Below, piece after piece: positions 8,023 to 16,499 of a stretch of 47,131 nucleotides of DNA. The DNA is from Amycolatopsis keratiniphila subsp. keratiniphila (GTDB lineage Bacteria > Actinomycetota > Actinomycetes > Mycobacteriales > Pseudonocardiaceae). Location: assembly GCF_001620365.2 (NCBI RefSeq), contig NZ_LQMT02000012.1, positions 315,197 through 362,327 on the forward strand. Reading direction: 5' to 3'. The notes under the pieces are model-generated. The model was not told the DNA's origin. It ran no database searches and worked only from the letters and a program-made list of their open reading frames with translations. Every line of letters starts with the position of its first letter. The first letter of the stretch is position 1. The translations under genes were made by a program, and so were the position numbers.

Positions 8023-8646
8023 CTATACGCCGGTCACTTCGGGTGACAGGTAGCGTTCCAGTGCCGCACGGACGCGACTGCGTGCCCGGTGCAGGATCAC
8101 CCGCTGGTGGCCCGCGTCCACGCCCAGCAGTTCGCAGACCTCGTCGCTGGTCCAGCCTTCGACGTCGCGCAGGGTGATGACGACCCGCTGGTTGTCGGAC
8201 AGGGCCGCGATGGCGCGGGCGACGACGTCCTGCAGTTCGCCGGCGAGCAGCGTGTGCTCGGGTATGGTCGACCAGTCGTGCAGCGGGCTGGCCCAATGGC
8301 CGGCGTACGGCCCGGACCGCAGGAATCGTTCCGGCTCCACGGCCGGGGTGTCGTCGCCGTCGGCGACGCTCGAGAACGGCAGGGACCGGTTCTCCGCGGC
8401 GGACCTCCGGCGCGCGGTGTTGATCAGGATCCGGCAGATCCAGGTGCGCAAGGTTGACCTGCCCTCGAAGCCGTCGAGCGCGCGGAGTACCGCGATCCAC
8501 GTCTCCTGCACGGCTTCTTCCGCGACCTCCCGCGAGGGGGAGTACACGAGGGCGAGCCGGAGCAAAGTGGGGTGGTAGGCGTTCACGAGTTCCAGGAAGG
8601 CAATGTCGTCGCCACGTCGCAGCGCCTCGAGATCCACTTCGATCAC
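8023..8646 (-). CDS. ECF RNA polymerase sigma factor
   Basis: This 207-aa sigma-70 family protein has region 2 at about residues 12-80 (FLELVNAYHPTLLRLALVY ... TLRTWICRILINTARRR) and region 4 at about 140-200 (LSDNQRVVITLRDVEGWTSDEV, then RVILHRARSRVRAAL). Regions 1 and 3 are absent, as expected for the extracytoplasmic function group. The GTG at 8646 overlaps the anti-sigma stop (GTGA), which gives translational coupling and equimolar synthesis, and also fixes the start. Its regulon is unknown, but the downstream MFS exporter is a candidate target. Confidence 0.92.
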   Translation of the reverse strand: MIEVDLEALRRGDDIAFLELVNAYHPTLLRLALVYSPSREVAEEAVQETWIAVLRALDGFEGRSTLRTWICRILINTARRRSAAENRSLPFSSVADGDDTPAVEPERFLRSGPYAGHWASPLHDWSTIPEHTLLAGELQDVVARAIAALSDNQRVVITLRDVEGWTSDEVCELLGVDAGHQRVILHRARSRVRAALERYLSPEVTGV

Positions 8647-8885
8647 TGATTGTCTCGTTCGGCAAGCCACTTCCGGTAAATGTCGACTAGACCAGCCTCA
8701 GCCTCCTTGCTCAGTCCCTCGCTCGGCAGGCTGCCCGAAACCCGGATCGACGCCTTGATCTGAGCAAGATAGTTTTCGCAGCTCTCGCAGACCATCAGGT
8801 GATTGTTCAACCGCGCCATGTCGTCCGGGCCGAGTGCCTCTTCGAGGTAATCGGTGATCCGTTCGACCAGTTCCGCGCATGACAT
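8643..8885 (-). CDS. zf-HC2 anti-sigma factor, soluble
   Basis: This protein of about 80 aa carries the zinc-binding anti-sigma motif H-x3-C-x2-C (NHLMVCESCENYL), preceded by the typical helix MSCAELVERITDYLEEAL. There is no transmembrane segment, so it is a cytoplasmic, ZAS-like anti-sigma factor; in this family thiol oxidation or zinc loss often releases the sigma factor. The ATG at 8885 (GGACGAG before it) is preferred, with GTG at 8894 as an alternative; the longer frame to 9107 is non-homologous in composition. It lies before the sigma gene and overlaps it by four bases. Confidence 0.85.
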   Translation of the reverse strand: MSCAELVERITDYLEEALGPDDMARLNNHLMVCESCENYLAQIKASIRVSGSLPSEGLSKEAEAGLVDIYRKWLAERDNQ

Positions 8886-8894
8886 CTCGTCCAC

Positions 8895-9420
8895 GCCGAC
8901 AGTCTGGCAGATCGCCCGTCCCGGTGAGTGCGGTCGGCCACGCGGCCGCCCGGGGACGAGGGGTGGGAGCCCGTGCCGATCGCGGGTGAGCGAATTGATC
9001 ATTTCGCTGTGAAGTCCCATCATCCCCCCATACGGATGCCTGCCCCGAGCGGTGCTCTCAGCGAAAGCATGGGAAGCCGCCCGGAACGTTGCCCCCTCAC
9101 CCTGCACGGAACACTACTAGAGAGTTCGCGTGCCTCCAAGCCTGACGGCAAAAGTGCCGCCGCGCCGCTTTAACACGGGATTGCGCCGCACTTCAACGGC
9201 CGACCGGGGCAATTTGACCGAAAGAATTAACCGATGTCGAATCACCGGCGAATGCACGAGCATCGTGCGATACCGCCCGGTCGCACCTTCGTTGCCGCTG
9301 ATTCACCATTCCGCGGAACATGGTTCCGGGAATCATTCCGGAGAATCCGGAAGGCGTCACGGCGACCGCTTCGGCCGTCGTTTCGCCGCCTGCCTGGAAA
9401 CGCGAGAGATCGATTCCGAA
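8895..9420. other. Gene-free region upstream of the anti-sigma gene
   Basis: About 525 bases with no supported gene. It includes an A/T-richer patch (around 9165-9240) and should contain the promoter of the anti-sigma/sigma operon on the minus strand. A GGCAAC element around 9090 could be part of an ECF-type promoter, but I cannot identify a convincing -35/-10 pair. Confidence 0.4.
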
Positions 9421-9423
9421 AGA

Positions 9424-9462
9424 AAGGCCCCTTCCTCGCGCTCGGCGCGAGAAAGGGGCCTT
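9424..9462 (-). terminator. AAGGCCCCTT-family hairpin terminator of fadD
   Basis: Arms AAGGCCCCTTcCTCGCGC and GCGCGAGaAAGGGGCCTT (one mismatch pair) enclose a TCG loop, 15 bases beyond the acyl-CoA synthetase stop. The AAGGCCCC core recurs in hairpins at 20412, 23234 and, degenerate, at 28946. Confidence 0.8.
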
Positions 9463-9476
9463 CGGGTACGGAGGGG

Positions 9477-11267
9477 CTACTTCTTGTACAGGGCCTCGAT
9501 GTCGGTCGCGTAGTTCTTGTTCACGATGTTGCGCTTCAGCTTCAGGCTCGGCGTGATCTCCCCGCCCGCCTCGGTGAAGTCCTTCGAGAGGATCGTGAAC
9601 TTCTTGATCGCCTCGGCCTGCGACACCGCGCTGTTGGCCTGGTCCACGGCCGTCTGGATCTCGGCGCGCAGTTCGGCGTCGTCGGCCAGATCGGACACCG
9701 ACGCGTCGGAAGGCTTGCCGTGCTGCGACTTCCACGACGGGAAGTACTCCTCGTCGATGGTGATCAGCGCGCCGATGAACGGCCGCTGGTCGCCGACGAC
9801 CATCGCCTGGCTGACCAGCGGGCTGGCCTTGATGGTGTCCTCGAGCCCGGACGGGGCGACGTTCTTGCCGCCCGCGGTGACGATGATCTCCTTCTTGCGC
9901 CCGGTGATCTTCAAGAACCCGTCGTCGTCCAGTTCGCCGAGGTCGCCGGTGTGGAACCAGCCGTCCTCCAGCGCTTCGGCGGTCGCTTCGGCGTTGTTGA
10001 AGTAGCCGCCGAACACGACGTCGCCCTTCAGCAGGATCTCGCCGTCTTCGGCGATCCGGACCGAAGTGCCGGCGACCGGGCGGCCCACGGTGCCGACGCG
10101 GAACCCGGTCTGGGTGCCGACGCAGGCCGCCGCGGAGGTCTCGGTGAGGCCGTAACCCTCGAACACCGGGACGCCGATGCCGCGGAAGAAATGCGCCAGC
10201 CGCACGCCGAGCGGGGCACCGCCGGACACCGCGGCGACGCACCGGCCGCCGAGGGCCGCGCGGAGCTTGCTGAACACCAGCTTGTCGAACAGCGCGTGCT
10301 TGACCTTCAGGCCCAGCCCGGCGCCGCCGGTGTCCTGTGCCTGGCTGTACGCGACCGCGGTGGCTTCGGCGGCGTCGAAGATCTTGCCCTTGCCGTCACC
10401 GTGCGCCTTCTGCTTCGCGCCGTTGTAGACCTTCTCGAACACACGCGGCACGGCGACGACGAAGGTCGGCCGGAAGGTGCCGAGGTCGGCGACGAGGTTC
10501 TTGACGTCCGACGTGTGCCCGAGGGTCACCCGCGCGCTGAGCGCGGTCACCGCGATGGCGCGGGCGAGGACGTGCGCGAGCGGCAGGAACACCAGCAGCG
10601 AGTTGCCCTGCTCCATCAGCTGCGGGAACGCGGCGATGTCGGCGCGGATCTCGGCGAGGAGGTTCCGGTGGGTCAGCTCGACCCCCTTGGGGCGGCCGGT
10701 CGTGCCCGAGGTGTACACGATCGTGGCCAGGTCGCCGGCCTTCACCGTGCGGCGGCGCTCGTGCAGGTCGTCGTCACCGAGGTCTGCACCCTGCTCGGTG
10801 AGCTGGTCGACGGCGCCCGCCTCGATCTGCCAGGTGTGCTCCAGCGCGTCGAGACGGCCCTTGACGGTCTCCAGCGTCGCGACGTGGTCGTCGGTTTCGA
10901 CGAAGACGGCCTTCGCGGCCGAATCCGAAAGGATCCAATGGACCTGCTCGGCCGACGAGGTGTCGTAGATCGGGACGGTGACCGCGCCGGCGGCCCAGAT
11001 CGCGAAGTCGATCAGGGTCCATTCGTAGCGGGTCTTCGACATGAGCCCGACCCGGTCGCCCGGAGCGATGCCCGCCTGTGCCATTCCCTTGGCCACGGCC
11101 AGAACCTGGGCGGCGAAGTCTTTGGCGGTGACGTCCAACCAGGTACCGTCGACCTGACGGCGGAAACTCACCACATCGGAGAACCGCTCGGCGTTCGCCC
11201 AGACGACGTCGGCGAGATTTTCGTCGTCGGTCACCGGAGTGGCGGCGGGGGCGCTGTATTCGCGCAC
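9477..11267 (-). CDS. fadD: Long-chain acyl-CoA synthetase (FadD15-like)
   Basis: This 596-aa AMP-forming enzyme activates fatty acids to acyl-CoA through an acyl-adenylate. The P-loop-like motif YTSGTTGRPKGVELTHRN lies near residues 190-207, the GYGLTETSAA motif mid-protein, then the GWFHTGDLGEL core motif and the hinge/A8 region GRKKEIIVTAGGKNVAPSGLE. The C-terminal Lys of NKNYATDIEALYKK fits the long-chain ACSL-like subfamily. The GTG start at 11267 has a GGAGG site six bases upstream. It is divergent from the SRPBCC gene at 11393. The order resembles the mycobacterial fadD15 neighbourhood. Substrate chain length cannot be told from the sequence. Confidence 0.92.
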   Translation of the reverse strand: MREYSAPAATPVTDDENLADVVWANAERFSDVVSFRRQVDGTWLDVTAKDFAAQVLAVAKGMAQAGIAPGDRVGLMSKTRYEWTLIDFAIWAAGAVTVPIYDTSSAEQVHWILSDSAAKAVFVETDDHVATLETVKGRLDALEHTWQIEAGAVDQLTEQGADLGDDDLHERRRTVKAGDLATIVYTSGTTGRPKGVELTHRNLLAEIRADIAAFPQLMEQGNSLLVFLPLAHVLARAIAVTALSARVTLGHTSDVKNLVADLGTFRPTFVVAVPRVFEKVYNGAKQKAHGDGKGKIFDAAEATAVAYSQAQDTGGAGLGLKVKHALFDKLVFSKLRAALGGRCVAAVSGGAPLGVRLAHFFRGIGVPVFEGYGLTETSAAACVGTQTGFRVGTVGRPVAGTSVRIAEDGEILLKGDVVFGGYFNNAEATAEALEDGWFHTGDLGELDDDGFLKITGRKKEIIVTAGGKNVAPSGLEDTIKASPLVSQAMVVGDQRPFIGALITIDEEYFPSWKSQHGKPSDASVSDLADDAELRAEIQTAVDQANSAVSQAEAIKKFTILSKDFTEAGGEITPSLKLKRNIVNKNYATDIEALYKK

Positions 11268-11392
11268 GAGGAACCTCCGTGTTCGCGTGCAAGTGGTGTG
11301 ACCGGTGTTACCCGCCAGTCAACTTAGCGTGCCGTGCACCTTAAGACCATGCTGACGAATCGGCCATACCCAGGGCATGACATTCTGCCGCT

Positions 11393-11803
11393 GTGAACCA
11401 GGCGCCGCCAGCTCTCGACATCGTCGACGAGACCTTCCTCGTGGTCCCGCCCTCCACCGTGGCCGCCGCTTTCGCGGATCCGCGATCTTGGTCACGTTAT
11501 TGGCCGGACCTCGTCCTGGAGGTCTACACCGACCGCGGGGACCAGGGATTGCGCTGGACCGTGCGCGGTGCCTTGATCGGTACGATGGAGGTCTGGCTCG
11601 AGCCGGTGCTCGACGGCACCTTGCTGCACTACTTCCTGCGCGCCACCCCCGCCGGTCCCGACGGGGAGCCGATAGGCCTGGCACCACGGGAATTGCGCCG
11701 CGAGTTCGACCGCCGTGCCCGTGCCGCCAAGGCGATCGCGCTCGGGCTCAAAGAGGTCCTGGAGGACGGGCGGGAGCCCGGGGTCGGCCCCCGGGCCCAG
11801 TAG
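11393..11803 (+). CDS. SRPBCC-family protein (polyketide cyclase-like fold)
   Basis: This 136-aa protein begins IVDETFLVVPPSTVAAAFADPRSWSRYWPDL, the opening strand-helix pattern of START/SRPBCC ligand-binding proteins, followed by alternating strands and a C-terminal amphipathic helix (RREFDRRARAAKAIALGLKEVLED). Ligand unknown. The GTG at 11393 has no clear Shine-Dalgarno site. A possible -10 (CATTCT, 11381-11386) lies only six bases upstream, so a leaderless transcript is possible. It begins a plus-strand series that includes a second SRPBCC gene at 12642. Confidence 0.75.
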   Translation: MNQAPPALDIVDETFLVVPPSTVAAAFADPRSWSRYWPDLVLEVYTDRGDQGLRWTVRGALIGTMEVWLEPVLDGTLLHYFLRATPAGPDGEPIGLAPRELRREFDRRARAAKAIALGLKEVLEDGREPGVGPRAQ

Positions 11804-11826
11804 GCACGGGGAGCACAGGGGAGAGC

Positions 11827-12615
11827 ATGCGGGTTCACGTGGTGTCGGACGTGCACGGCAACGCCGACGCGCTCAAACGCGCGGGTGACGGCGCCGACGC
11901 GGTGATCGTCCTCGGCGACCTGCTGGACTTCGTCGACTACCGCGAGCACGACAAGGGCATCATGGGCGCGCTGTTCGGCGCCGAGAAGGTCGGCGAGTTC
12001 GCGCGCCTGCGGCGTGAGGGCACTCGTGATGAGACCGTTGCCTTCTCGCGATCGTTGTGGGCCACTTTGGCCGATCCGGCCGCCGCCGTCGGCGAGGCGA
12101 TCCACGACCAGTACGGCGTCCTGTTCGGCGCGTTGACCGCGCCGACGTTCGCGACCCCCGGCAACGTCGACGACCCCTCGCTGTGGCCGGAGTTCGCCGG
12201 CGACGGCATCACCGTCCTCGACGGAGAGGTCGCCGAGTTCGGCGGCCTGCGGCTGGGGTTCATCGGCGGCGCGCTGCTCCCGCCGAACGTGGTCCCGCGC
12301 CGCAACGGCTTCTGGCGGCCGTACCTGCGCACCCGCGAGGAGTACGACGCCGCGGTCGCCGGGCTGGAGAACGTCGACGTCCTGTGCACCCACATCCCGC
12401 CCGCCGTCCCGGAACTGACCTACGACGTGATCGCGCGGCGGTCCGAGATCGGCTCGGCGGCACTGGTGGACCTCATCCGCGAGCAGCGGCCGCGCTGGTC
12501 GGTCTTCGGGCACGTCCACCAGCCGCTGACCCCGAGGACGAGGGTCGGCAGGACCGAATGCCGTAACGTCGGTCACTTCAAAGAGACCGGACAGCCGTAC
12601 GTGCTGCGCTGGTGA
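11827..12615 (+). CDS. Calcineurin-like metallophosphoesterase
   Basis: This 262-aa protein has the five metal-ligand blocks of metallophosphoesterases in order: DVHGN (8-12), GDLLDF (about 30-35), GNVDD (about 112-116), THIPP (about 185) and GHVHQP (about 235). It is likely a cytoplasmic phosphodiesterase or phosphatase using two metal ions; the substrate is unknown. The ATG at 11827 was chosen because the frame upstream overlaps the SRPBCC gene and the motif DVHGN must lie close to the N-terminus. A GGGGAGAG site precedes it. Confidence 0.9.
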   Translation: MRVHVVSDVHGNADALKRAGDGADAVIVLGDLLDFVDYREHDKGIMGALFGAEKVGEFARLRREGTRDETVAFSRSLWATLADPAAAVGEAIHDQYGVLFGALTAPTFATPGNVDDPSLWPEFAGDGITVLDGEVAEFGGLRLGFIGGALLPPNVVPRRNGFWRPYLRTREEYDAAVAGLENVDVLCTHIPPAVPELTYDVIARRSEIGSAALVDLIREQRPRWSVFGHVHQPLTPRTRVGRTECRNVGHFKETGQPYVLRW

Positions 12616-12641
12616 CCCTCGGCTCCGGCTAGGCTGCGTTC

Positions 12642-13082
12642 ATGGCCGAGCAGTCCACGCAATCCATCGAGGTCGACGCCGAGCCCGAGCGGGTCATGGC
12701 CGTCATCGCCGACTTCCCCGCGTACCCGGAATGGGCCAAGGCCGTCCGGGAGACCGAGGTGCTCGGCGAGGACGCCGACGGCCGCGCCAAGCAGGTGAAA
12801 CTCACCCTCGACGCCGGACCCATCAAGGACGTCTACACCCTCGAGTACGACTGGGACACCGACGGCCACGGAGTCAGCTGGCACCTGGTCAAGGGCCAGA
12901 TGCAGAAGGCCCAGAACGGCCGTTACGCCCTCGAAGCGCTGGGCGCCGGGCGTACCAAGGTCACGTATACGCTGTCCGTCGAGCTGGCGCTGCCGATGAT
13001 CGGGCTGCTGCGCCGCAAGGCCGAGAAGATGGTCATGGACACCGCGCTCAAGGAGCTCAAGAAGCGCGCTGAAGCATCCTGA
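12642..13082 (+). CDS. SRPBCC-family protein, TB16.3-like
   Basis: This 146-aa protein matches the pattern of the family IEVDAEPERVMAVIADFPAYPEWAKAV (N-terminal strand and helix) with a long C-terminal helix ending in ALKELKKRAEAS. The gene order with the ArsA-like ATPase that follows resembles M. tuberculosis Rv2185c-Rv2184c (remembered synteny). The function is unknown; the fold binds hydrophobic ligands. It starts 26 bases after the phosphoesterase stop and ends 14 bases before the ArsA-like gene, so all are likely co-transcribed. Confidence 0.85.
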   Translation: MAEQSTQSIEVDAEPERVMAVIADFPAYPEWAKAVRETEVLGEDADGRAKQVKLTLDAGPIKDVYTLEYDWDTDGHGVSWHLVKGQMQKAQNGRYALEALGAGRTKVTYTLSVELALPMIGLLRRKAEKMVMDTALKELKKRAEAS

Positions 13083-13096
13083 GTCGAAGGGTAGGC

Positions 13097-14239
13097 ATGC
13101 GGATCCTGCTGTTCACCGGCAAGGGGGGTGTCGGCAAGACCACGCTGGCCGCGGCGACGGCGGCGGCACTGGCCGGGCGGGGCAGGAAGACGCTCGTGGT
13201 CTCGACCGACCCGGCGCATTCCCTCGGTGACGCCTTCGGTCGCCCGCTCGGCGGTGAACCGTCCGAAGTGGACACGCTGCTGCACGCCGCCCAGATCGAC
13301 ACCCGCGGCCTCGTGGACAGCACCTGGCGCGAACTCCGGCGGGAACTCCAGACCGCGCTCGCGGGAGTGGGCCTCGACTCGCTCGACGCCGAGGAACTCA
13401 CCGTGGTACCCGGCGTCGACGAACTCCTCGCCCTCACCGAAGTGCAGCGCCTCGCCGAGCACGGTCCCTGGGAGACCGTCGTCGTCGACTGTGGACCGAC
13501 CGCGGAAACGCTGCGGCTGCTGGCCTTGCCCGAAGCCGTCTCCGGCTACCTGTCGAGGATGTTCAAACCGGGCGCGCGGCGGACGGCGGCCGCGGTGCGG
13601 CGGCTCGGCGCGCATCTGGAGTCGCTGCGCACGCTGCTGACCGACCCGGCCACCACCACCGTGCGGCTCGTGCTGACCCCGGAGCGCGTCGTCGTCGCCG
13701 AGGCCCGACGCACGCTCAGTTCCCTTGCCCTGCGCGGAATCTCGGTCGACGGCCTGATCGTCAACCGGCTCATGCCCGCGCCCGGGTTCTGGCGCGGCGC
13801 CGCGGCCACGTGGATGCGGACCCGGCGCACCCAGCAGAACGCCGTCCTCGCCGATCTCGCCGACGCGGGTTTCGGGCCGGGGCAGGTGAAACCCGTCGAG
13901 CATCGGGCCGTCGAGCCGGTGGGGCTCGAAGCACTGCAGGAAATCGCGTACGAGCTCTATCAAGGGCTGGATCCCTTGGCCGGGAACGAAAAAGGTGTGA
14001 CCCCACTGCTGCAGGTGTCCGAATCGGACGGCGGCTACGAGCTGCGTATCGCGGTGCCTCTGCACCTCGATTCCGAAGTGGACCTGGCCAGAGTGGACGA
14101 TGATCTCGCCGTCACCGTGGACGGTTTCCGGCGGCTGATCGCGCTGCCGGAGATGTTGCGCCCGTGCCGGATCACCGGTGCGGAATCCGACGCGCACGGC
14201 CTGGTCGTGAGCCTGGCCGGGAACCGGGGACCCGGGTGA
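13097..14239 (+). CDS. ArsA/GET3-family ATPase
   Basis: This 380-aa protein has a deviant Walker A, GKGGVGKTT, at residues 8-16, a STDPAHS switch at about 36-42 and the signature DCGPTAETLRLLALPE around residue 135. The C-terminal part (about 300-375: GGYELRIAVPLHLDSEVDLARVDD) looks like the HSP20-like domain found in bacterial ArsA homologues. There is one ATPase half, so it should work as a dimer. No arsR, arsB or arsC is adjacent, so arsenite transport is unlikely. A chaperone-like or lipid-related role is an inference from the SRPBCC neighbour. Its TGA overlaps the next GTG. Confidence 0.9.
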   Translation: MRILLFTGKGGVGKTTLAAATAAALAGRGRKTLVVSTDPAHSLGDAFGRPLGGEPSEVDTLLHAAQIDTRGLVDSTWRELRRELQTALAGVGLDSLDAEELTVVPGVDELLALTEVQRLAEHGPWETVVVDCGPTAETLRLLALPEAVSGYLSRMFKPGARRTAAAVRRLGAHLESLRTLLTDPATTTVRLVLTPERVVVAEARRTLSSLALRGISVDGLIVNRLMPAPGFWRGAAATWMRTRRTQQNAVLADLADAGFGPGQVKPVEHRAVEPVGLEALQEIAYELYQGLDPLAGNEKGVTPLLQVSESDGGYELRIAVPLHLDSEVDLARVDDDLAVTVDGFRRLIALPEMLRPCRITGAESDAHGLVVSLAGNRGPG

Positions 14240-14655
14240 GCGAGAACAACGAGTACACCGGATCGAAGCCGCTCGAACTGGCCGAGGAGATCCGGCTCCT
14301 GGTCGAATTGGTCGTCGAGCACGCCGCGCCGTGGCTGGAGGGCCTGATCTCCGCCGGGCACGGCTGCACCGACCACGACGCCGACGGGTGGTGCCCGCTC
14401 TGCGCGATCGTCGGGATCTTCCGCGGGGAACGGCCCGAGTTCGTGGCCCGCCTGATGGAGCAGGCCGCGCAGCTCGTCGCGTTGCTGCGGGCGGTGCTCG
14501 CCGATCGGTGGGAACCCGAGGCGGGCGTGCACATGCCGGGGTTCCAGCCTGCGCGGAAGGAGCCCGCGGCCGAAGATGTGCCGATGGGAGCTTCGCGGGT
14601 CCAGCACATCACGGTGACCAGGCGCGACGCTTGGCAGCCGGACCGGGAGAACTGA
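14236..14655 (+). CDS. Conserved hypothetical protein, 139 aa
   Basis: I do not recognise a named family. The protein has a helical N-terminal half (ELAEEIRLLVELVVEHAAPWLEG), a short Cys/His cluster, HGCTDHDADGWCPLCAIVG, that could bind a metal, then another helix (MEQAAQLVALLRAVLAD) and a charged tail. The GTG at 14236 overlaps the stop of the ArsA-like gene (GTGA), giving coupling. In mycobacteria a hypothetical protein occupies the corresponding place next to the ArsA homologue (Rv2183c, from memory). Coupling suggests a partner of the ATPase. Confidence 0.75.
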   Translation: MSENNEYTGSKPLELAEEIRLLVELVVEHAAPWLEGLISAGHGCTDHDADGWCPLCAIVGIFRGERPEFVARLMEQAAQLVALLRAVLADRWEPEAGVHMPGFQPARKEPAAEDVPMGASRVQHITVTRRDAWQPDREN

Positions 14656-14656
14656 G

Positions 14657-15631
14657 TTGCTGACGGTAGGGGTGGACGTCGGGGGCACGAGTGTGCGCGC
14701 CGGCGTGGTGGACGAGCACGGCTCGCTGATGGACACCGCCAGGGTCGGGACGCCCAGCGGGGAGGACGCGCTCGAAGACGCCATCGCCGGCGTCGTCGAA
14801 GACCTGCGCAACCGGCACGACGTGTCCGGCGTCGGGCTCGCGGTCGCCGGGTTCGTCGCGAAGGACCGGCGGACGGTGATGTTCGCGCCGCATCTGTCCT
14901 GGCGTGCCGCGCCGGTCGCCGAACGCATCGAAAAGCGGGTCGGCCTGCCGGTGACCCTGGAGCACGACGTGAACGCCGCCGCGGTCGGCGAATACCGCTT
15001 CGGGGCCGCCCGCGGCGCTCATGTCGCCGCGCTGATCGCCCTCGGCACCGGGATCGGCGCGGGACTGCTGCTCGACGGCAAGATCTACCGGGGCGCGTAC
15101 GGTGTCGCGCCGGAACTCGGGCATCTGACCGTCGTCCCCGGCGGCAGGCCCTGCCCGTGCGGGAAGTACGGCTGCTGGGAGCGGTACTGCAGCGGGACGG
15201 CGCTGGCGGCGACGGCGGTGGAACTGCTCGCCCGGCATCCCGGCCGCTCGACCGTGCTGGCACGCGAGACCAGGGGAGACCCGGGCTCGGTCACCGGCCG
15301 CCGCGTCGCCGGGGCCGCCCGCGACGGCGACCCGATCGCCCAGCGCGCGATGACCGAGCTGGCGAAGTGGCTCGCCGAGGGGCTCGCGCTGGTCGCCGAC
15401 GTCTTCGATCCCGAGCTCATCGTGATCGGCGGCGGCGTGTCCGAATCGGCTCCGCTGTTCCTCGACGAGGCCCGCGAGCACTACGCGGACAAGATCACCG
15501 GCGCCGGGCACCGTCCGCTGGCTCGCATCCGGGCCGCGCACCACGGCGACGATTCGGCGATCGTCGGCGCCGCCGCCCTCGCCGCCGACGCGGCGAAGGC
15601 TCCCGGTGCCGAGATCGGTGTGACACGCTGA
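14657..15631 (+). CDS. ROK-family sugar kinase, glucokinase-like
   Basis: This 324-aa protein has the ATP phosphate loop DVGGTSVRAGVVDE at 7-20. The sugar-binding/catalytic segment EHDVNAAAVGEY lies near 105, GTGIGAGLL near 133 and the ROK zinc motif CPCGKYGCWERYCSG near 168. It probably phosphorylates glucose or a related hexose, with ATP as the likely donor. There is no helix-turn-helix, so it is an enzyme and not a NagC-type repressor. TTG at 14657 is the most plausible start: a GGGAGAAC site precedes it and it lies one base after the previous stop. Confidence 0.88.
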   Translation: MLTVGVDVGGTSVRAGVVDEHGSLMDTARVGTPSGEDALEDAIAGVVEDLRNRHDVSGVGLAVAGFVAKDRRTVMFAPHLSWRAAPVAERIEKRVGLPVTLEHDVNAAAVGEYRFGAARGAHVAALIALGTGIGAGLLLDGKIYRGAYGVAPELGHLTVVPGGRPCPCGKYGCWERYCSGTALAATAVELLARHPGRSTVLARETRGDPGSVTGRRVAGAARDGDPIAQRAMTELAKWLAEGLALVADVFDPELIVIGGGVSESAPLFLDEAREHYADKITGAGHRPLARIRAAHHGDDSAIVGAAALAADAAKAPGAEIGVTR

Positions 15632-15635
15632 AGCG

Positions 15636-16499
15636 GTGACCCGGCAGGACGGCAACGGCTTCGTGAAGTGCGACTTCGGGCATCTTCACTGGGGTTTGAA
15701 CGGCGCGGCCGGGTTGCTGCTGTCCGATCCCGCACGCGGGGTCCTGCTGCAGCGGCGGGCCTGGTGGGTCCACCATGGACGCACCTGGGCGCTGCCCGGT
15801 GGCGCCGTCGAGGCGGGGGAGAGCCCGCGTGAGGCGGCCACCCGTGAGGCGCACGAGGAGGCCGACATCCCGCCCGCCCGGGTCCGGCCGCTGGCCGCTT
15901 CGCACGTCGACCACGGGAACTGGCGCTACACCACGGTCCTCGCCGCGCCGATCGGCCCGCTTTCGGCCAGGGTGAAGAGTGCGGAGAGCGCGGAACTGCG
16001 ATGGGTACGCGCGGGCGAGGTCGCGGACTTCCGGTTGCATCGCGACTTCGCGGCGGCGTGGCCGGGATTGAGGGAACACTTGGATCGCGGGCTGGTACTG
16101 GTGGTCGACGGCGCGAACGTCGTCGGATCGCGGCCGGACGGCTGGTGGCGGGACCGGCGCGGCGCCGCGGAACGGTTGCGGGACAAGCTCGTGGGCCTGT
16201 CCGAGACCGGGCTCGCCGATCCGGCCCTGCCCGGGGGCGGCGGATGGTCGTGGTGGCCGAAGGTCGTCCTGGTCGTCGAGGGCAAGGCGCGGGGAGTCGA
16301 GCCGGTGCCCGAAGTCGAGGTCGTCGAGGCGGAGGGCGAGGGTGACGACACGATCGTCGCCGTCGCACGGGAGGCCAGGGAGGCCGGTCCGGACGACCAC
16401 GTCGTCGTGGTGACCGCCGATCGCGGCTTGCGGTCCCGCGTCGAGGCCCTTGGTGCTTCGACCTTCGGCCCCGGCACTCTCCTGGGGCACCTTGATTAA
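15636..16499 (+). CDS. Nudix hydrolase fused to a PIN/NYN-like C-terminal domain
   Basis: This 287-aa protein has a Nudix domain at about 20-145. A complete Nudix box runs from Gly56 to Ile78 (pattern G-x5-E-x7-REAHEEADI), so pyrophosphohydrolase activity is expected. After residue 150 comes a second domain beginning VLVVDGANVVG and ending with VVVVTADRGLRSRVEALGA. The early DGAN and late TADRGL acidic motifs resemble NYN/PIN-type nucleases. The combination suggests processing of a nucleotide or RNA 5' end, which is inference. It starts four bases after the ROK gene. Its TAA shares the palindrome TTAA with the stop of the convergent ligase gene. Confidence 0.82.
   Translation: MTRQDGNGFVKCDFGHLHWGLNGAAGLLLSDPARGVLLQRRAWWVHHGRTWALPGGAVEAGESPREAATREAHEEADIPPARVRPLAASHVDHGNWRYTTVLAAPIGPLSARVKSAESAELRWVRAGEVADFRLHRDFAAAWPGLREHLDRGLVLVVDGANVVGSRPDGWWRDRRGAAERLRDKLVGLSETGLADPALPGGGGWSWWPKVVLVVEGKARGVEPVPEVEVVEAEGEGDDTIVAVAREAREAGPDDHVVVVTADRGLRSRVEALGASTFGPGTLLGHLD

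Noticed and set aside
13097..14239. Arsenite efflux ATPase (arsA) of an ars operon
   Set aside because: Only one ATPase half is present and there is no arsB, arsC, arsD or adjacent arsR; the context is a conserved housekeeping-like locus.
14657..15631. ROK protein as a NagC-type repressor tied to the chitinase
   Set aside because: There is no N-terminal helix-turn-helix; the protein starts directly at the ATP-binding loop, and it lies 12 kb from the chitinase.
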